DNA from: Dyella flagellata
Lineage (GTDB): Bacteria; Pseudomonadota; Gammaproteobacteria; Xanthomonadales; Rhodanobacteraceae
Direction of reading: 5' to 3'
Length of the DNA stretch: 64,000 bases
Assembly (NCBI RefSeq): GCF_030160275.1
Contig: NZ_BSOA01000003.1
Span: 1 to 64,000 of the forward strand
Numbering within the stretch: position 1 is the stretch's first letter; each line of letters starts with the position of its first letter. Of the stretch, positions 42,593 to 52,165 are shown piece by piece. The position numbers and the translations under genes were made by a program. The notes below the pieces were generated by a model, which saw only the letters and a program-made list of their open reading frames with translations, did not search any database and was not told the DNA's origin.

Positions 42593-42640
42593 GCGAAGCT
42601 CCAAGCAATCGCTGCGCGAATGCGCATAGATTGCGCGAGG

Positions 42641-42718
42641 TCATTCCCGCGCAAGCGGGAACTCATTTTGATTTTTGTCGCGTGGCGAAGAAGCATCCCC
42701 GCTTCCGCGCGGATGACA
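42641..42718. repeat. Pair of second-family palindromes between flhA and flhF
   Basis: TCATTCCCGCGCAAGCGGGA, then about 33 bases, then a more diverged inverted unit CATCCCCGC...GCGGATGACA. The layout is like a BIME, separating flhA from flhF. Confidence 0.7.
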
Positions 42719-42772
42719 GCAACAAAGCAAGATTTCGATTTCATCGCCAACATCTCACCCTCTCCACATCTC

Positions 42773-44863
42773 TCACCGGCCGATCGCTTGCACCAAGCGC
42801 ACGCGGCGGTTGTCCGGTACTTCGTTGTAGGCCAGCACATGCAGGTTCTGAGCCACGTGGCGAGTGAAGCGCGATAGCCACGGACGCAGTTGCGGCTGCA
42901 CCAGCATCACCGCCGGTTCGCCGCTGGCCTCCTGCCGCCGCGCCGCTTCGGCGACGCTCTGCTGCAGGCGGTCGGCGAGCCCCGGCTCCACGGCCGCGCC
43001 GGCCGCACCACTGCTCGAGAGGGATCCGAGCAAAATCTGTTCCAACTCCGGAGCGAGCGTCAGTACCGGGATTTCCGTGCCCAAACCCGCGATCTCCTGC
43101 ACGATCTGGCGGCCAAGCGCGACACGCACATAGGCGGTCAGAGCGCCAGGATCCTGACTTTGGCCAGCGTGCTCCGCCAAAGACTCGACGATGCTGCGCA
43201 TGTTGCGCACCGGCACCCGCTCGGCGAGCAGGTTTTGCAGCACTTTCACCACCACGCCCAGCGACAGGCGCTTGGGCACCAGGTCCTCCACCAGCTTGGG
43301 CGCGACCTGCGCCAGGCGGTCCAGCAGTTGCTGCGCGTCCTGGTGGCTGAGCAGTTCGTGCGCGTGGTTCTGCAGCAGGTGCGAGAGGTGGGTCGCGATC
43401 ACCGTGGCCGGGTCGACCACCGTGTAGCCCAGCGCCTGGGCGTGATCGCGCTGGCTGCTCTCGATCCATACCGCTTCCAGGCCGAAGGCGGGGTCGCGCG
43501 TGGCCACGCCATGCAGCGTGCCGTGCACGCGGCCTGGATTAATGGCGAGATGCCGCTCGGTATACACCTCCGCCTCGCCCATCGGCACGCCCATGAGCGA
43601 AATGCGGTAGGTGTTGGGGCCCAGGTCGAGGTTGTCGCGGATATGCACCGGCGCGACCAGGAACCCTAACTCCTGCGAGAGCTTGCGGCGCACCGACTTG
43701 ATGCGCGCCATCAACTCGCCACCCTGCTGCTTGTCCACCAGCGGAATCAGGCGATAGCCCACTTCCAGCCCGACCGGATCCACGCTGGCGACGTCTTCCC
43801 AGCCCAGTTCCAGCCGCTCGGTGGCGGCCGGCGCGGGCAGTGCTTCGGTAGCGGCCTTGGCCAAACGCTCCTTGGTTTCGTTCTCGCGCTTGATCATCAG
43901 CCAGGCCGCGGCGCCACACACCGCGCCCAGCATCAGGAACGCGATGTTCGGCATGCCTGGAATCAAGCCCATCGTTCCCAGCACCACGCCGGCCACCGCC
44001 AGCGCGCGTGGCTGGGCGAACACCTGGCCGACCACCTGCTTGCCCATGTCGTGCGACTTGGACACGCGCGTGACGATCACTGCGGTAGCGATCGACAACA
44101 TCAGGCCCGGCACCTGCGCGACCAGTCCATCGCCGATGGTGAGCAGGGTATAAGTGCGCGCGGCCTCGCCGGCGGAGAGGCCATGCTGCAGCACACCGAC
44201 AAAGAAGCCACCGACGATATTGATCAGCAGGATCAGGATGCCGGCCGTGGCGTCGCCGCGCACGAACTTGGAGGCACCATCCATCGAGCCATAGAAATCC
44301 GCTTCTTCGCGCACTTCCTGGCGGCGCTCACGCGCCTGCTCCTGGGTCAGCAAGCCCGCGTTGAGATCGGCGTCGATCGCCATCTGCTTGCCGGGCATCG
44401 AATCCAGGGTGAAGCGTGCGGTCACTTCCGACACGCGGGTGGCGCCCTTGGTGACCACCACGAAGTTGATGATGGTGAGGATGGCGAACACCACCAGGCC
44501 TACGGCGAAGTTGCCGCCGATCACGAACTCGCCGAAGGCCTCGATCACCTTGCCCGCGGCGCCGGCGCCGTCGTGACCGTGCAGCAGGATCACGCGACTG
44601 GAGGCGATATTTAGCGCCAGGCGCAGCAGCGTGCCGAGCAGCACCACCGTGGGAAACGCGGCGAATTCCAGCGGCCGCATCACGTACACCACCGCCAGCA
44701 GGATCACCAGCGACAACGCGATGTTGAAGCTGAACAGGATGTCCAGCACGAACGGCGGCAGCGGCAGCATCAGCATCGCCAGCATGGCGAGCATCACGAT
44801 CGGCGCACCGGCGCCGCGGCGGCTGGCCTGCTTGAAGGTATCGAAGACGCTTGCGGTTGCCAT
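42773..44863 (-). CDS. flhA: Flagellar export apparatus protein FlhA
   Basis: 696 residues. Eight TM helices lie in residues 20-315, with FHIPEP-like hallmark segments (LLRLALNIASSRVILLHG, LTIINFVVVTKGATRVSEV, MPGKQMAIDADLNAGL). The large cytosolic domain from about 360 forms the nonameric ring that receives export chaperones. It couples proton flow to export. It lies 12 bp downstream of flhB. Confidence 0.97.
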   Translation of the reverse strand: MATASVFDTFKQASRRGAGAPIVMLAMLAMLMLPLPPFVLDILFSFNIALSLVILLAVVYVMRPLEFAAFPTVVLLGTLLRLALNIASSRVILLHGHDGAGAAGKVIEAFGEFVIGGNFAVGLVVFAILTIINFVVVTKGATRVSEVTARFTLDSMPGKQMAIDADLNAGLLTQEQARERRQEVREEADFYGSMDGASKFVRGDATAGILILLINIVGGFFVGVLQHGLSAGEAARTYTLLTIGDGLVAQVPGLMLSIATAVIVTRVSKSHDMGKQVVGQVFAQPRALAVAGVVLGTMGLIPGMPNIAFLMLGAVCGAAAWLMIKRENETKERLAKAATEALPAPAATERLELGWEDVASVDPVGLEVGYRLIPLVDKQQGGELMARIKSVRRKLSQELGFLVAPVHIRDNLDLGPNTYRISLMGVPMGEAEVYTERHLAINPGRVHGTLHGVATRDPAFGLEAVWIESSQRDHAQALGYTVVDPATVIATHLSHLLQNHAHELLSHQDAQQLLDRLAQVAPKLVEDLVPKRLSLGVVVKVLQNLLAERVPVRNMRSIVESLAEHAGQSQDPGALTAYVRVALGRQIVQEIAGLGTEIPVLTLAPELEQILLGSLSSSGAAGAAVEPGLADRLQQSVAEAARRQEASGEPAVMLVQPQLRPWLSRFTRHVAQNLHVLAYNEVPDNRRVRLVQAIGR

Positions 44864-44875
44864 GCGTGTCGCCTT

Positions 44876-46015
44876 TTACGATGAGCGGTAACGGCCCTGC
44901 AGTTCCGGATCGATGTCCGGATGCGGAGCCTCGGGAAGAGGGCCGCCCCGTTCGGCGGCCTGCTTCAGCTGATAGACGTAAGCCAGGATCTGCGCGACCG
45001 CGACGTACAGCGCGGACGGAATCTCATGGCCGATCTCGGTAGTGGCGTATAGCGCGCGCGCCAGCGGCGGCGCCTCCACCAGCGGAATGCGATGCGCGTC
45101 TGCCACCAGGCGGATCTGCATGGCCATCATGTCCAGGCCCTTGGCGACCACGCGCGGCGCGCGCATGCGCGCATCGTCGTAGCGCAACGCCACCGCAAAA
45201 TGCGTGGGGTTGACTACCACCACGTCGGCCTTGGGCACATCCTGGATCATGCGGCGGCGCGCGATCTGGTGCTGCATCTGGCGAATGCGGCCCTTCAGTT
45301 CCGGGCTGCCTTCCGATTCCTTGTGCTCGTCCTTCAGCTCCTGCTTGGACATGCGATGCTTGCGGTCGTAGTCGAAACGCTGCCACAGCGCATCGATGCC
45401 GCCGATCACGCCCAGGAGCACCGCGAACAGCAACGCCGCGTGCGCGACCAACGACAAGGCATGCCCCACGCCCGCGCCGATGGCTTCGCGGCCGGTCGCC
45501 ATCACGGCAGCCTCGTCATGCCGCAGCAACAGCACCAGCGCGACACCGATGAAAGCGACCTTCAGCAGCGACTTCGCCAGCTCGACCAGACCATTGAGCG
45601 AGACCAGCCGTCCGAGCCCGGAAATGGGGTCAAGCCGCTGGAAATTCGGCGCCAGCGCTTGCGAACTGAAACTCAAGCCGCCAATCAATACCGACGAACC
45701 CACCGCGGCCAGCAAGGTGGCGGCGAACACCGGCATCAGCACGCCAAGCATGTCCGCCAGCGCAGCATGCATCGCGCGCGACATCAGCGCATCGCTGAAC
45801 AAGGCGTCGCGCGAATAGTCCAGGCCCAGCGCATAAATGTGCTGCATATGCGCGTACATGCTGGCGCCATGGGAAAGCAGAATGCTCGCGCCGGCCAGCA
45901 CAACCATGGCGCCGGAAAGATCGCGCGAGCGCGGAATATCGCCTTTTTCGCGGGCTTCCTGGCGGCGTTTTTCCGACGCTTGTTCGGTGCGGTCTTCGTT
46001 TTCGGTATCGGCCAT
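44876..46015 (-). CDS. flhB: Flagellar export switch protein FlhB
   Basis: 379 residues. N-terminal EQASEKRRQEAREKGDIPRS, four TM helices (about 30-220), then the cytosolic domain with autocleavage site VVVNPTHFAVALRYD. The C-terminal tail extends about 25 residues beyond the core. It switches export from rod/hook to filament substrates together with FliK. It lies 3 bp after fliR. Confidence 0.97.
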   Translation of the reverse strand: MADTENEDRTEQASEKRRQEAREKGDIPRSRDLSGAMVVLAGASILLSHGASMYAHMQHIYALGLDYSRDALFSDALMSRAMHAALADMLGVLMPVFAATLLAAVGSSVLIGGLSFSSQALAPNFQRLDPISGLGRLVSLNGLVELAKSLLKVAFIGVALVLLLRHDEAAVMATGREAIGAGVGHALSLVAHAALLFAVLLGVIGGIDALWQRFDYDRKHRMSKQELKDEHKESEGSPELKGRIRQMQHQIARRRMIQDVPKADVVVVNPTHFAVALRYDDARMRAPRVVAKGLDMMAMQIRLVADAHRIPLVEAPPLARALYATTEIGHEIPSALYVAVAQILAYVYQLKQAAERGGPLPEAPHPDIDPELQGRYRSS

Positions 46016-46018
46016 GGC

Positions 46019-46786
46019 TTACAGCCCCGCCAGATGCCGCATCAAGTCCCAGCCCACCGCCTGCAGCGCCGAATACGCGCTGATCAGCCCGCGCAGCGCT
46101 AGCCACAGCGCGATAAACCCCATGCAGATGCTGATCGGGAAACCCACCGCGAACAGATTCATCGCCGGGGACGCGCGGCTGGTCGCGGCAAACCCGATAT
46201 TCACCAGCAACAGCGCCGTCATCGCCGGCAGGGCCACGCGCAAGGCGCCTGAGAACAGGTCGCCGCCGGCCAGCACCAGCGCCCACAAGGATTGGCTGTC
46301 CAGGCCGGTGGCGCCAGGCGGCAAGCCACGAAAGCTGTCCGCCAGCAATTGGATCACTTGCAGGTGGCCGTCCATCGCCAGGAACAACAGGCTCACCATC
46401 ACCATGTAGAACTGCCCCAGCACCGGCACGCTGGTGTTGCTGGTCGGGCTGATCAGTTCGGCGAAACCCAGGCCCATGCTTTGCCCGATCAGGATGCCGC
46501 CGTAGGAAACGGCCTGGAACACCAGCTGCAGCACGAAGCCGATGCTGGCGCCGATCAATAGCTGCGTGGCCATCGTTGCCACGCCTGCCGCGCTGAGCAG
46601 ATCCATCTGCGTCGGAGCGAGCGGCGCCAGCACGAGCGTCAGCATGATGATGATGGCTGCGCGTATGCGCGCCGGCATCACCGTAGCATTGAAGATGGGT
46701 GCCGCCATGCAAAAGCCGCCCACGCGACCCAGCGCCCAGAACATCCCGGACAGCCAATGGATCAGCGCGGCCAGCTCGATCGTCAC
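46019..46786 (-). CDS. fliR: Flagellar export apparatus protein FliR
   Basis: 255 residues from GTG 46786, which overlaps the fliQ stop (GTGA) and has GGAGG 7 bases upstream; the longer frame is a shadow of fliQ. Six TM helices; conserved GRVGGFCMAAPIFN, AVSYGGILIGQSMGLGFAEL and PTSNTSVPVLGQF segments. Part of the FliPQR export gate. Confidence 0.95.
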   Translation of the reverse strand: MTIELAALIHWLSGMFWALGRVGGFCMAAPIFNATVMPARIRAAIIIMLTLVLAPLAPTQMDLLSAAGVATMATQLLIGASIGFVLQLVFQAVSYGGILIGQSMGLGFAELISPTSNTSVPVLGQFYMVMVSLLFLAMDGHLQVIQLLADSFRGLPPGATGLDSQSLWALVLAGGDLFSGALRVALPAMTALLLVNIGFAATSRASPAMNLFAVGFPISICMGFIALWLALRGLISAYSALQAVGWDLMRHLAGL

Positions 46787-47052
46787 TTGATCGCCTCCGG
46801 CAGCCCCACGATGATGTCGTGCGTGAACTGCACCAGGGTGCGCAGCATCCACGGTCCGGCTATCAAGCCGACCGCTGCCATCGCCAGCAGCTTCGGGATG
46901 AAGCTCAGCGTCATTTCGTGGATTTGCGTAGCCGCCTGGATAACACCGACCAGCAGACCGACCAGCAAGGCGGTGAGCAGCAATGGCGCGGCCACGAGCA
47001 TGCCGATATAGAGGGCATGCTGGCCGAAGTGGATCACCCATTCCGGTGTCAT
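46783..47052 (-). CDS. fliQ: Flagellar export apparatus protein FliQ
   Basis: 89 residues with two TM helices; [20 protein letters not shown] and [20 protein letters not shown] are the family marks. ATG 47052 overlaps the fliP stop by 4 bp. Four copies wrap FliP5FliR1 in the export gate. Confidence 0.95.
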   Translation of the reverse strand: MTPEWVIHFGQHALYIGMLVAAPLLLTALLVGLLVGVIQAATQIHEMTLSFIPKLLAMAAVGLIAGPWMLRTLVQFTHDIIVGLPEAIK

Positions 47053-47864
47053 GTGTAGAAGCTCCCCGCCAAAGTACCCACCAGCAGCGACCACCCGTCC
47101 ACCATCACGAACAGCATGATCTTGAACGGCAACGAGATGATCGACGGCGACACCATCGCCATGCCCATCGACATCAACACGCTCGCCACCACGATGTCGA
47201 TCACCAGGAACGGAATGAACAACAGGAAACCCATCTGGAACGCGGTCTTCAATTCACTGGTGACGAAGGCCGGCATCGCCACGCGGAACGGCACGTCGTC
47301 CCTGCTGGCGTAGGGTTGTTCCTTGGCCAGGCGTGTGAACAGCTGCAAATCCGCATCGCGCGTCTGGTTGAGCATGAAGTGCTTGAACGGCATGGCGGCG
47401 GCGGGAATCGCCGCTTCGGCGCTGATCTGGTGATCCATGTAAGGCTTCACCCCGTCCTGGTAGGCACGGTTGAGCACCGGCGACATCACGAAGAAAGTAA
47501 GGAACAGCGCCAACCCCAGCAGCACCTGGTTGGGCGGCGTGGACTGCGTGGAGAGTGCCTGGCGCAGAAAGCTCAGCACGATGATGATGCGCGTGAACGA
47601 GGTCATCATCAGCAGCACCGCCGGCAGCAGGGTCAGCACGGTCATCAGTGCCACCACCTGCAGCGACAGGCTCCAGTTCTGGCCCCCGCCGGCGTTCTGC
47701 ACGGTCAGCATGGGAATGCCGGCCGACTGCGAGATCGGGGCAATGGGTGCAATCGGCGCAACCGCCGTGGATGTGCTTGTAATGCTGGTTGTCGCTGCGT
47801 GCGCACCGAAGCAGATCAGCATGCCGAGCAAAACCGCCAGCAAGCGTGTCCATACCGTCTTCAT
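47049..47864 (-). CDS. fliP: Flagellar export apparatus protein FliP
   Basis: 271 residues with a cleavable signal ([16 protein letters not shown]). Core: [20 protein letters not shown], a periplasmic loop (about 120-190), and [20 protein letters not shown] with [18 protein letters not shown]. It forms the pentamer of the export gate. Both ends overlap neighbours by 4 bp. Confidence 0.97.
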   Translation of the reverse strand: MKTVWTRLLAVLLGMLICFGAHAATTSITSTSTAVAPIAPIAPISQSAGIPMLTVQNAGGGQNWSLSLQVVALMTVLTLLPAVLLMMTSFTRIIIVLSFLRQALSTQSTPPNQVLLGLALFLTFFVMSPVLNRAYQDGVKPYMDHQISAEAAIPAAAMPFKHFMLNQTRDADLQLFTRLAKEQPYASRDDVPFRVAMPAFVTSELKTAFQMGFLLFIPFLVIDIVVASVLMSMGMAMVSPSIISLPFKIMLFVMVDGWSLLVGTLAGSFYT

Positions 47865-48247
47865 GCTTTGCGCCCCAACCGGCTCAACAGCTCCGCGAAG
47901 GGCGGCGTCGATACGGGCGCCGGCGTGGCTTCCACCGGCACCGTGCCCTCGTAGACATGCAGGGCGCGGATGCCACCCGTACCCACACCTACCAACAGGC
48001 GCTTGCCGTCAGCCTCGATCAGCATCACGCGTTCGCGCGTGCTGATTGGCATCGTTTCAATGCAGCGCAGGCGGCGCCCGCCGCTGAATTGCCGCGATTG
48101 CAGGCGCCGCGTCAACCAGCCCGCGGCGAAGATCAGCGCCACGATGGCGCCCAGGCTCAACACCACGCGTACCAATTCGCCGGTCACGTTGATATCGGGC
48201 ACGCTTGCCACAGGGGCGCGCGCCAGCATGTCCCATGCAATGCTCAT
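47861..48247 (-). CDS. fliO: Flagellar protein FliO
   Basis: 128 residues from ATG 48247 (4-bp overlap with fliN). One TM helix (about 27-47), then a small cytosolic domain ([20 protein letters not shown]). It is a chaperone for FliP assembly. It is poorly conserved, so the call rests on fold pattern and on its place between fliN and fliP. Confidence 0.9.
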   Translation of the reverse strand: MSIAWDMLARAPVASVPDINVTGELVRVVLSLGAIVALIFAAGWLTRRLQSRQFSGGRRLRCIETMPISTRERVMLIEADGKRLLVGVGTGGIRALHVYEGTVPVEATPAPVSTPPFAELLSRLGRKA

Positions 48248-48603
48248 CTGAGTTTGCGCACCCGCTCGGCCGGGCTGATCACATCGGTCAGGCGGATACC
48301 GAACTTCTCGTTGATTACCACCACTTCGCCATGCGCCACCAGGGTGCCGTTGACGAATACGTCCAGCGGTTCGCCGGCGGCGCGGTCCAGTTCCACCACC
48401 GAGCCCTGGTTGAGCTGCAGCAGGTTGCGAATGCTGATACGCGTGCGACCTACTTCCATCGCCAGCGTTACCGGCACGTCCAGGATCATGTCCAGGCTGA
48501 CGTCGGCCTTGTCCCCGCCGTTCAAGGCGTCCAGTTCCATGTGTTGATCGCCGTTCTTGGCGGCCCCGTTCGGGCCGGGCAGGGAATCGAAGTTCTGGCT
48601 CAT
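48244..48603 (-). CDS. fliN: Flagellar motor switch protein FliN
   Basis: 119 residues. SpoA domain: MILDVPVTLAMEVGRTRISI, LLQLNQGSVVELDRAAGEPL and VNGTLVAHGEVVVINEKFGI, as in FliN/YscQ. It forms the bottom of the C-ring and docks FliH. It overlaps fliM by 4 bp. Confidence 0.97.
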   Translation of the reverse strand: MSQNFDSLPGPNGAAKNGDQHMELDALNGGDKADVSLDMILDVPVTLAMEVGRTRISIRNLLQLNQGSVVELDRAAGEPLDVFVNGTLVAHGEVVVINEKFGIRLTDVISPAERVRKLR

Positions 48604-49616
48604 GCGATTTTTTCCGGGGCAAAGTCGACGGCGGTACGCGGTGTGCGGCGACCGGCCTGGGTTCTGTAGCGAATGGCGTAGCGGCCGTTGGTCTGGCCGT
48701 ATTCGCCACGGAAAATGGGTACGTCTTCGGCGAAGACGGTGGTGACGTCGGGCAGGTTGATCGGGATCACGTCGCCGATGCGCAGGCCGAGGAATTCACC
48801 GATGCTGATGTTGGCTTCCAGCAGCAGCGAGGTGAGTTCCACCTCCGCATCCATCACTTCCTCGTGCAGGCAGTTGATCCAGCGTTCGTCGCGCTCGCCC
48901 ATGCGGTCGCTCTGCACGCCGGCGTCAAGCATGGTGCGGATCGGCTCCACCATCGCGTAGGGCAAGGTGAGATGCACTTCGCCGCCGCCACCGTCCAGCT
49001 CCACGTGAAAGCGCGACACCACCACGGTTTCGGTGGGGCTGACGATGTTGGCGAACTGGGGGTTGATCTCGGAATTGATGAATTCGAACTGCACCGGCAT
49101 CGCCGGCGCCCAGGCCTCGACCATCGAGATGAACACCTCGTTGAGCAGGATCTGGATCACGCGGTTTTCGGTCGGCGTGAAATCGCGGCCTTCGATGCGG
49201 GCGTGATAGCGCCCGTCGCCACCGAAGAAATTGTCGATCACGGTGAACACCAGGCGGGGCTCCATCACCGCCAGCGCGGTGCCGCGCAACGGCTTCACCC
49301 TGATCAGATTGAGATTGCTCGGCACGTTCAGCCCATGCACGTATTCGGCGAACTTCTGCATCTTCACGCCAAGCACCGACACTTCGCAGGTCTTGCGCAG
49401 CACGCCGAACAGCTGGGTGCGGAAGAAGCGCGCGAAGCGATCGTTGATCATCTCCAGCGTGGGCAGGCGGCCGCGCACGATGCGATCCTGCTGGGTGAAG
49501 TCGAAATCCAGCACCGTACCGGCCGGCGGCGGCAGGTCGCTTTCGGTTTCGATCTGGCCGCCGTCGACGCCGTTGAGGAGGGCGTCGATTTCTTCCTGGG
49601 TAAGCAGGTCGCTCAT
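48600..49616 (-). CDS. fliM: Flagellar motor switch protein FliM
   Basis: 338 residues. The N-terminal CheY-binding peptide MSDLLTQEEIDALLNGV is followed by the CheC-like middle domain (with GGDGRYHARIEGRDFTPTE) and the C-terminal SpoA domain (GEFLGLRIGDVIPINLP). It binds CheY-P to reverse rotation. It lies 12 bp downstream of fliL. Confidence 0.97.
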   Translation of the reverse strand: MSDLLTQEEIDALLNGVDGGQIETESDLPPPAGTVLDFDFTQQDRIVRGRLPTLEMINDRFARFFRTQLFGVLRKTCEVSVLGVKMQKFAEYVHGLNVPSNLNLIRVKPLRGTALAVMEPRLVFTVIDNFFGGDGRYHARIEGRDFTPTENRVIQILLNEVFISMVEAWAPAMPVQFEFINSEINPQFANIVSPTETVVVSRFHVELDGGGGEVHLTLPYAMVEPIRTMLDAGVQSDRMGERDERWINCLHEEVMDAEVELTSLLLEANISIGEFLGLRIGDVIPINLPDVTTVFAEDVPIFRGEYGQTNGRYAIRYRTQAGRRTPRTAVDFAPEKIA

Positions 49617-49628
49617 AGGGCTTTCCCC

Positions 49629-50117
49629 TTACTGCATCACGAAGCTGGTGAAATACAGCGCGTCGACATCCGGCTTGCCGGTCTTGTCGGCGACGATCTT
49701 GCGCACGGCGTCCAGGGCTTCGGTCTGCAGTTTTTTCTTGCCGGCGGTAGCGCTTAAGTCCGCATAGGTCTGATTGCTGAACAGCATCACCAGCGCATTG
49801 CGGATCACCGGATCGTTATCCTTCATCGCCTGCACGGCGGCCGGGTCATGCGTCATCACCGTCACGCCAACCTGCAGATAACGCGTTGCGTCCTGGTCCT
49901 GGAAGTTCACCACGAAGGCGGGGTCCAGCGGCAGGAACAATTCCGGCGGCTTCGGCGGCGTGACCGCGGCTTGCGCGCCATGGCCACGCGTGTACAGGTA
50001 ACCGCCCGCGCCAAGCAGCACGAGCGCAGCGATTCCGGCAAACATCATCGCCTTGCCGCTCTTTTTCTTGGTCGCGGCGGCGGGAGCTACGTCTTCCTTA
50101 CTATCGGCGTTAGCCAT
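49629..50117 (-). CDS. fliL: Flagellar basal body-associated protein FliL
   Basis: 162 residues if ATG 50117 is used (GGGG about 7 bases upstream); ATG 50129 would add four residues. A Lys-rich N-terminus, one TM helix (about 25-43) and a periplasmic stomatin-like domain (FLPLDPAFVVNF, RYLQVGVTVMTHD, VRKIVADKTGKPDVDALYFT). It supports stator function. It is the first gene of the fliLMNOPQR-flhBA run, behind a sigma-54 promoter. Confidence 0.93.
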   Translation of the reverse strand: MANADSKEDVAPAAATKKKSGKAMMFAGIAALVLLGAGGYLYTRGHGAQAAVTPPKPPELFLPLDPAFVVNFQDQDATRYLQVGVTVMTHDPAAVQAMKDNDPVIRNALVMLFSNQTYADLSATAGKKKLQTEALDAVRKIVADKTGKPDVDALYFTSFVMQ

Positions 50118-50188
50118 GGACAACCCCATTGCATACAAGACATGACGCCTCGCTTCGAATGCGAAGCGGGCTTGGCTACGGGGTTTTT

Positions 50189-50204
50189 AGCAAGCCGCGT
50201 GCCA
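50189..50204 (-). promoter_or_regulatory. Sigma-54 promoter of the fliL operon
   Basis: On the minus strand TGGCACG-CGGC-TTGCT: an exact match to the -24/-12 consensus (GG-N10-GC). It lies 73 bases before the fliL ATG. FleQ, encoded at 57273-58736, is the likely activator. Confidence 0.9.
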
Positions 50205-50326
50205 CGGTTTAAAAGCGCATAACGGCGCGGTTTGCGTGGTTGGCGAAGAACCCGGGCGGCGTTTTATTGACGCGAGTCGGGATGCAGACGCAGGCGATGA
50301 TGTGGTGTTTCCGACGGTGCGCAAGT

Positions 50327-50394
50327 GTAGGCTGGGATGACAATCCCAGCTTTTTTACATAGCCCATGAAGCTGGGATTGTCATCCCAGCCTAC
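50327..50394. repeat. Inverted pair of GTAG-headed REP palindromes between fliK and fliL
   Basis: GTAGGCTGGGAT...ATCCCAGC, a T6 run, a spacer, then the inverted unit ending CCTAC. It sits 22 bases after the fliK stop and upstream of the fliL promoter, so it may end the fliEFGHIJK transcript. Confidence 0.93.
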
Positions 50395-50415
50395 GACGAA
50401 GCGATAAGCTCAAGC

Positions 50416-51660
50416 TCAGGCGAATGCGTCAACCAGGCCGATGGCAACACGCGCTGCGGTGGCAATCGGTGTATCGGCCGCTTCATCGCCCGTGCCGGCG
50501 GAAGCCGGCGCCTGCTGTCCCGACTGCCCAGCGAATTGCTGTTGCGCGTGCTGCCCTACCGTGGCGTGGCCCAGCGACAGGCCCTGCCCGCCCAACATCT
50601 GCTGCAGCTGATCCAAGCCTTGCTGTACAGCTGCGGTGGCATCGGGATGTTGCGTCAAAAAGCTCACGTCCACACGGCCGTGCTCCACGCTCACTTTCAC
50701 GTCGAGCGGGCCCAGGTCCTGCGGATGCAGGCGGATCTGTGCCTGCTTCACCTCCTGGCCGCTGAGCCAGGTGATCTGCTGCCCCAGCTCCTTGGCGAAA
50801 CCGGATGAGCCCACCTGCGAACTCATGGCCAAACTGTGCGCTGCGTTACTTGCAGGCACGATCGGCGCGTTGGCGGTGAGATTGCCCAACGCCGTGATAC
50901 CGGACGTATTGGGCGAGGCGTTATCGGTGGCAAGCGTCGCGGTTGCAGGAAGCACCAAATGGTTCCCAGCGGCTGCATTGCCGGCAAGCGTTTGCGCGCC
51001 ATCAGTGATGCCTTGCATCAAGCTGCCGGCATCCGCGCCGGACGCACCGGTTGTGCTTGCATCGCCTGCGCTGGTATCGCCGTCTTTGGCGTCGAACCCC
51101 AGGGACAAATTGGACGATAGCGCGCTGCCGATCGCATTGTTGCCTTGCTGCGCACTCGCAGCCGTTGCCGCCAAGGGCATCGGAGCGATCGCGGAAAGCG
51201 GCATTGGAATCATGGCTGCGTTCGGGGCAGCCGGCTGCGGGGAAGCTGGCTGTTTGTTGCCCGTAGCAGGCTTGGCCGAGCCCGATGCGGCACCCGCATG
51301 CGCATCGCCGTGAGCGTGATCGATCAGGCTCAGCACGGCACCGACCAGCGTCCCGACGCCGCCGGCCAGGTCGACGCCAGGGCCGTTGTCGTTCTGGGCA
51401 GCGTCGGTATCGTCGCCCGGCTTATCGGCATTGCTGGAGCTGTCGCTGGCTTTTGCGCTGTCGTTCTGGGCGTTGTTGCCGCCCTGCCCTTGATCGTTTT
51501 TCTGCGCGGCGGTGGGCGTATCTTGCGGTGGCGGCTGGCTCTGCTGTGCCGACTCCAGGTGCGAATGGAAACTGATACCGCCGTGCTGGCTGCGGACGCT
51601 CGTCGGCTGCGCCAGTTGGTTCGGCATCGCAGGCAAGGCGGGTAGCGGAATGGCGCTCAT
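50416..51660 (-). CDS. fliK: Flagellar hook-length control protein FliK
   Basis: 414 residues from ATG 51660 (MSAIPLPALPAMP). A long Ala/Ser/Gly/Asp-rich low-complexity ruler region (about 20-290) precedes the conserved C-terminal switch domain (about 300-390). That domain has VKQAQIRLHPQDLGPLDVKV, VEHGRVDVSFLTQHPDATAA and a Gln-rich tail. It measures hook length and triggers FlhB. It lies 67 bp after fliJ, with a possible weak sigma-54 site between. Confidence 0.93.
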   Translation of the reverse strand: MSAIPLPALPAMPNQLAQPTSVRSQHGGISFHSHLESAQQSQPPPQDTPTAAQKNDQGQGGNNAQNDSAKASDSSSNADKPGDDTDAAQNDNGPGVDLAGGVGTLVGAVLSLIDHAHGDAHAGAASGSAKPATGNKQPASPQPAAPNAAMIPMPLSAIAPMPLAATAASAQQGNNAIGSALSSNLSLGFDAKDGDTSAGDASTTGASGADAGSLMQGITDGAQTLAGNAAAGNHLVLPATATLATDNASPNTSGITALGNLTANAPIVPASNAAHSLAMSSQVGSSGFAKELGQQITWLSGQEVKQAQIRLHPQDLGPLDVKVSVEHGRVDVSFLTQHPDATAAVQQGLDQLQQMLGGQGLSLGHATVGQHAQQQFAGQSGQQAPASAGTGDEAADTPIATAARVAIGLVDAFA

Positions 51661-51694
51661 ACGCAAGTGCTCGTAGCGAGATAGGGAGAAGGCA

Positions 51695-51710
51695 GGCAAG
51701 AACCAGGCCA
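51695..51710 (-). promoter_or_regulatory. Possible weak sigma-54 site upstream of fliK
   Basis: On the minus strand TGGCCTG-GTTC-TTGCC, with GG and GC 10 bases apart but two -24 mismatches. It lies about 35 bases before the fliK ATG. Confidence 0.35.
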
Positions 51711-51727
51711 TGCGCAGCTAGCTTTTT

Positions 51728-52165
51728 TCATGACGGCGAACCGGCCCGGCGGCCACGGTACTGCATGCGCTCATCCACTTCCGCCTGCTCCAGGCGCTGC
51801 TCGCGCTGCTGTTCCTGCGTGCGCAAGCGTTCCACTACGCTATCCAGCGCGTTTTCGCGCGCATTTGCCTGCAGCCAGCGCTCGCGCACCACCTCCAGCT
51901 GGCGCTGCAAGCGTTCGATCAGGTGGCCCTGTTGCACGATCGCCTGGTCGATGCGCTCGACGAATTGTTGACGGTTGAGCAGTGCGCTTACCGTCAGCCC
52001 GCCGTCGCCAAGGCTGTATTCGCGTCGGTAACGTTGCAATTCCTCGAGCTGCTGTTGCGCTTGCGCGAGTTTCTGTTGATGGTCGGCCAGGCGCTGCAAG
52101 GCGTCCTTCTGGCGGCGCTGGGCCTGGTCAACGGCGGGCTGCAGACGGTCCGAGCGCGAACTCAT
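51728..52165 (-). CDS. fliJ: Flagellar export protein FliJ
   Basis: 145 residues, almost entirely a coiled coil rich in Gln/Glu/Arg ([20 protein letters not shown] and [20 protein letters not shown]). It is the central stalk of the FliI ATPase ring. It overlaps fliI by 4 bp. Confidence 0.92.
   Translation of the reverse strand: MSSRSDRLQPAVDQAQRRQKDALQRLADHQQKLAQAQQQLEELQRYRREYSLGDGGLTVSALLNRQQFVERIDQAIVQQGHLIERLQRQLEVVRERWLQANARENALDSVVERLRTQEQQREQRLEQAEVDERMQYRGRRAGSPS

Noticed and set aside
42593-42625. Possible sigma-54 site before flhF (TTGCTT box)
   Set aside because: The -12 box is good, but the -24 has CG in place of GG, which is normally essential.
4434-50394. Spaced palindromes considered as a CRISPR-like array
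   Set aside because: The units are 24-base palindromes scattered over 46 kb as singles or inverted pairs, without regular spacers or cas genes.
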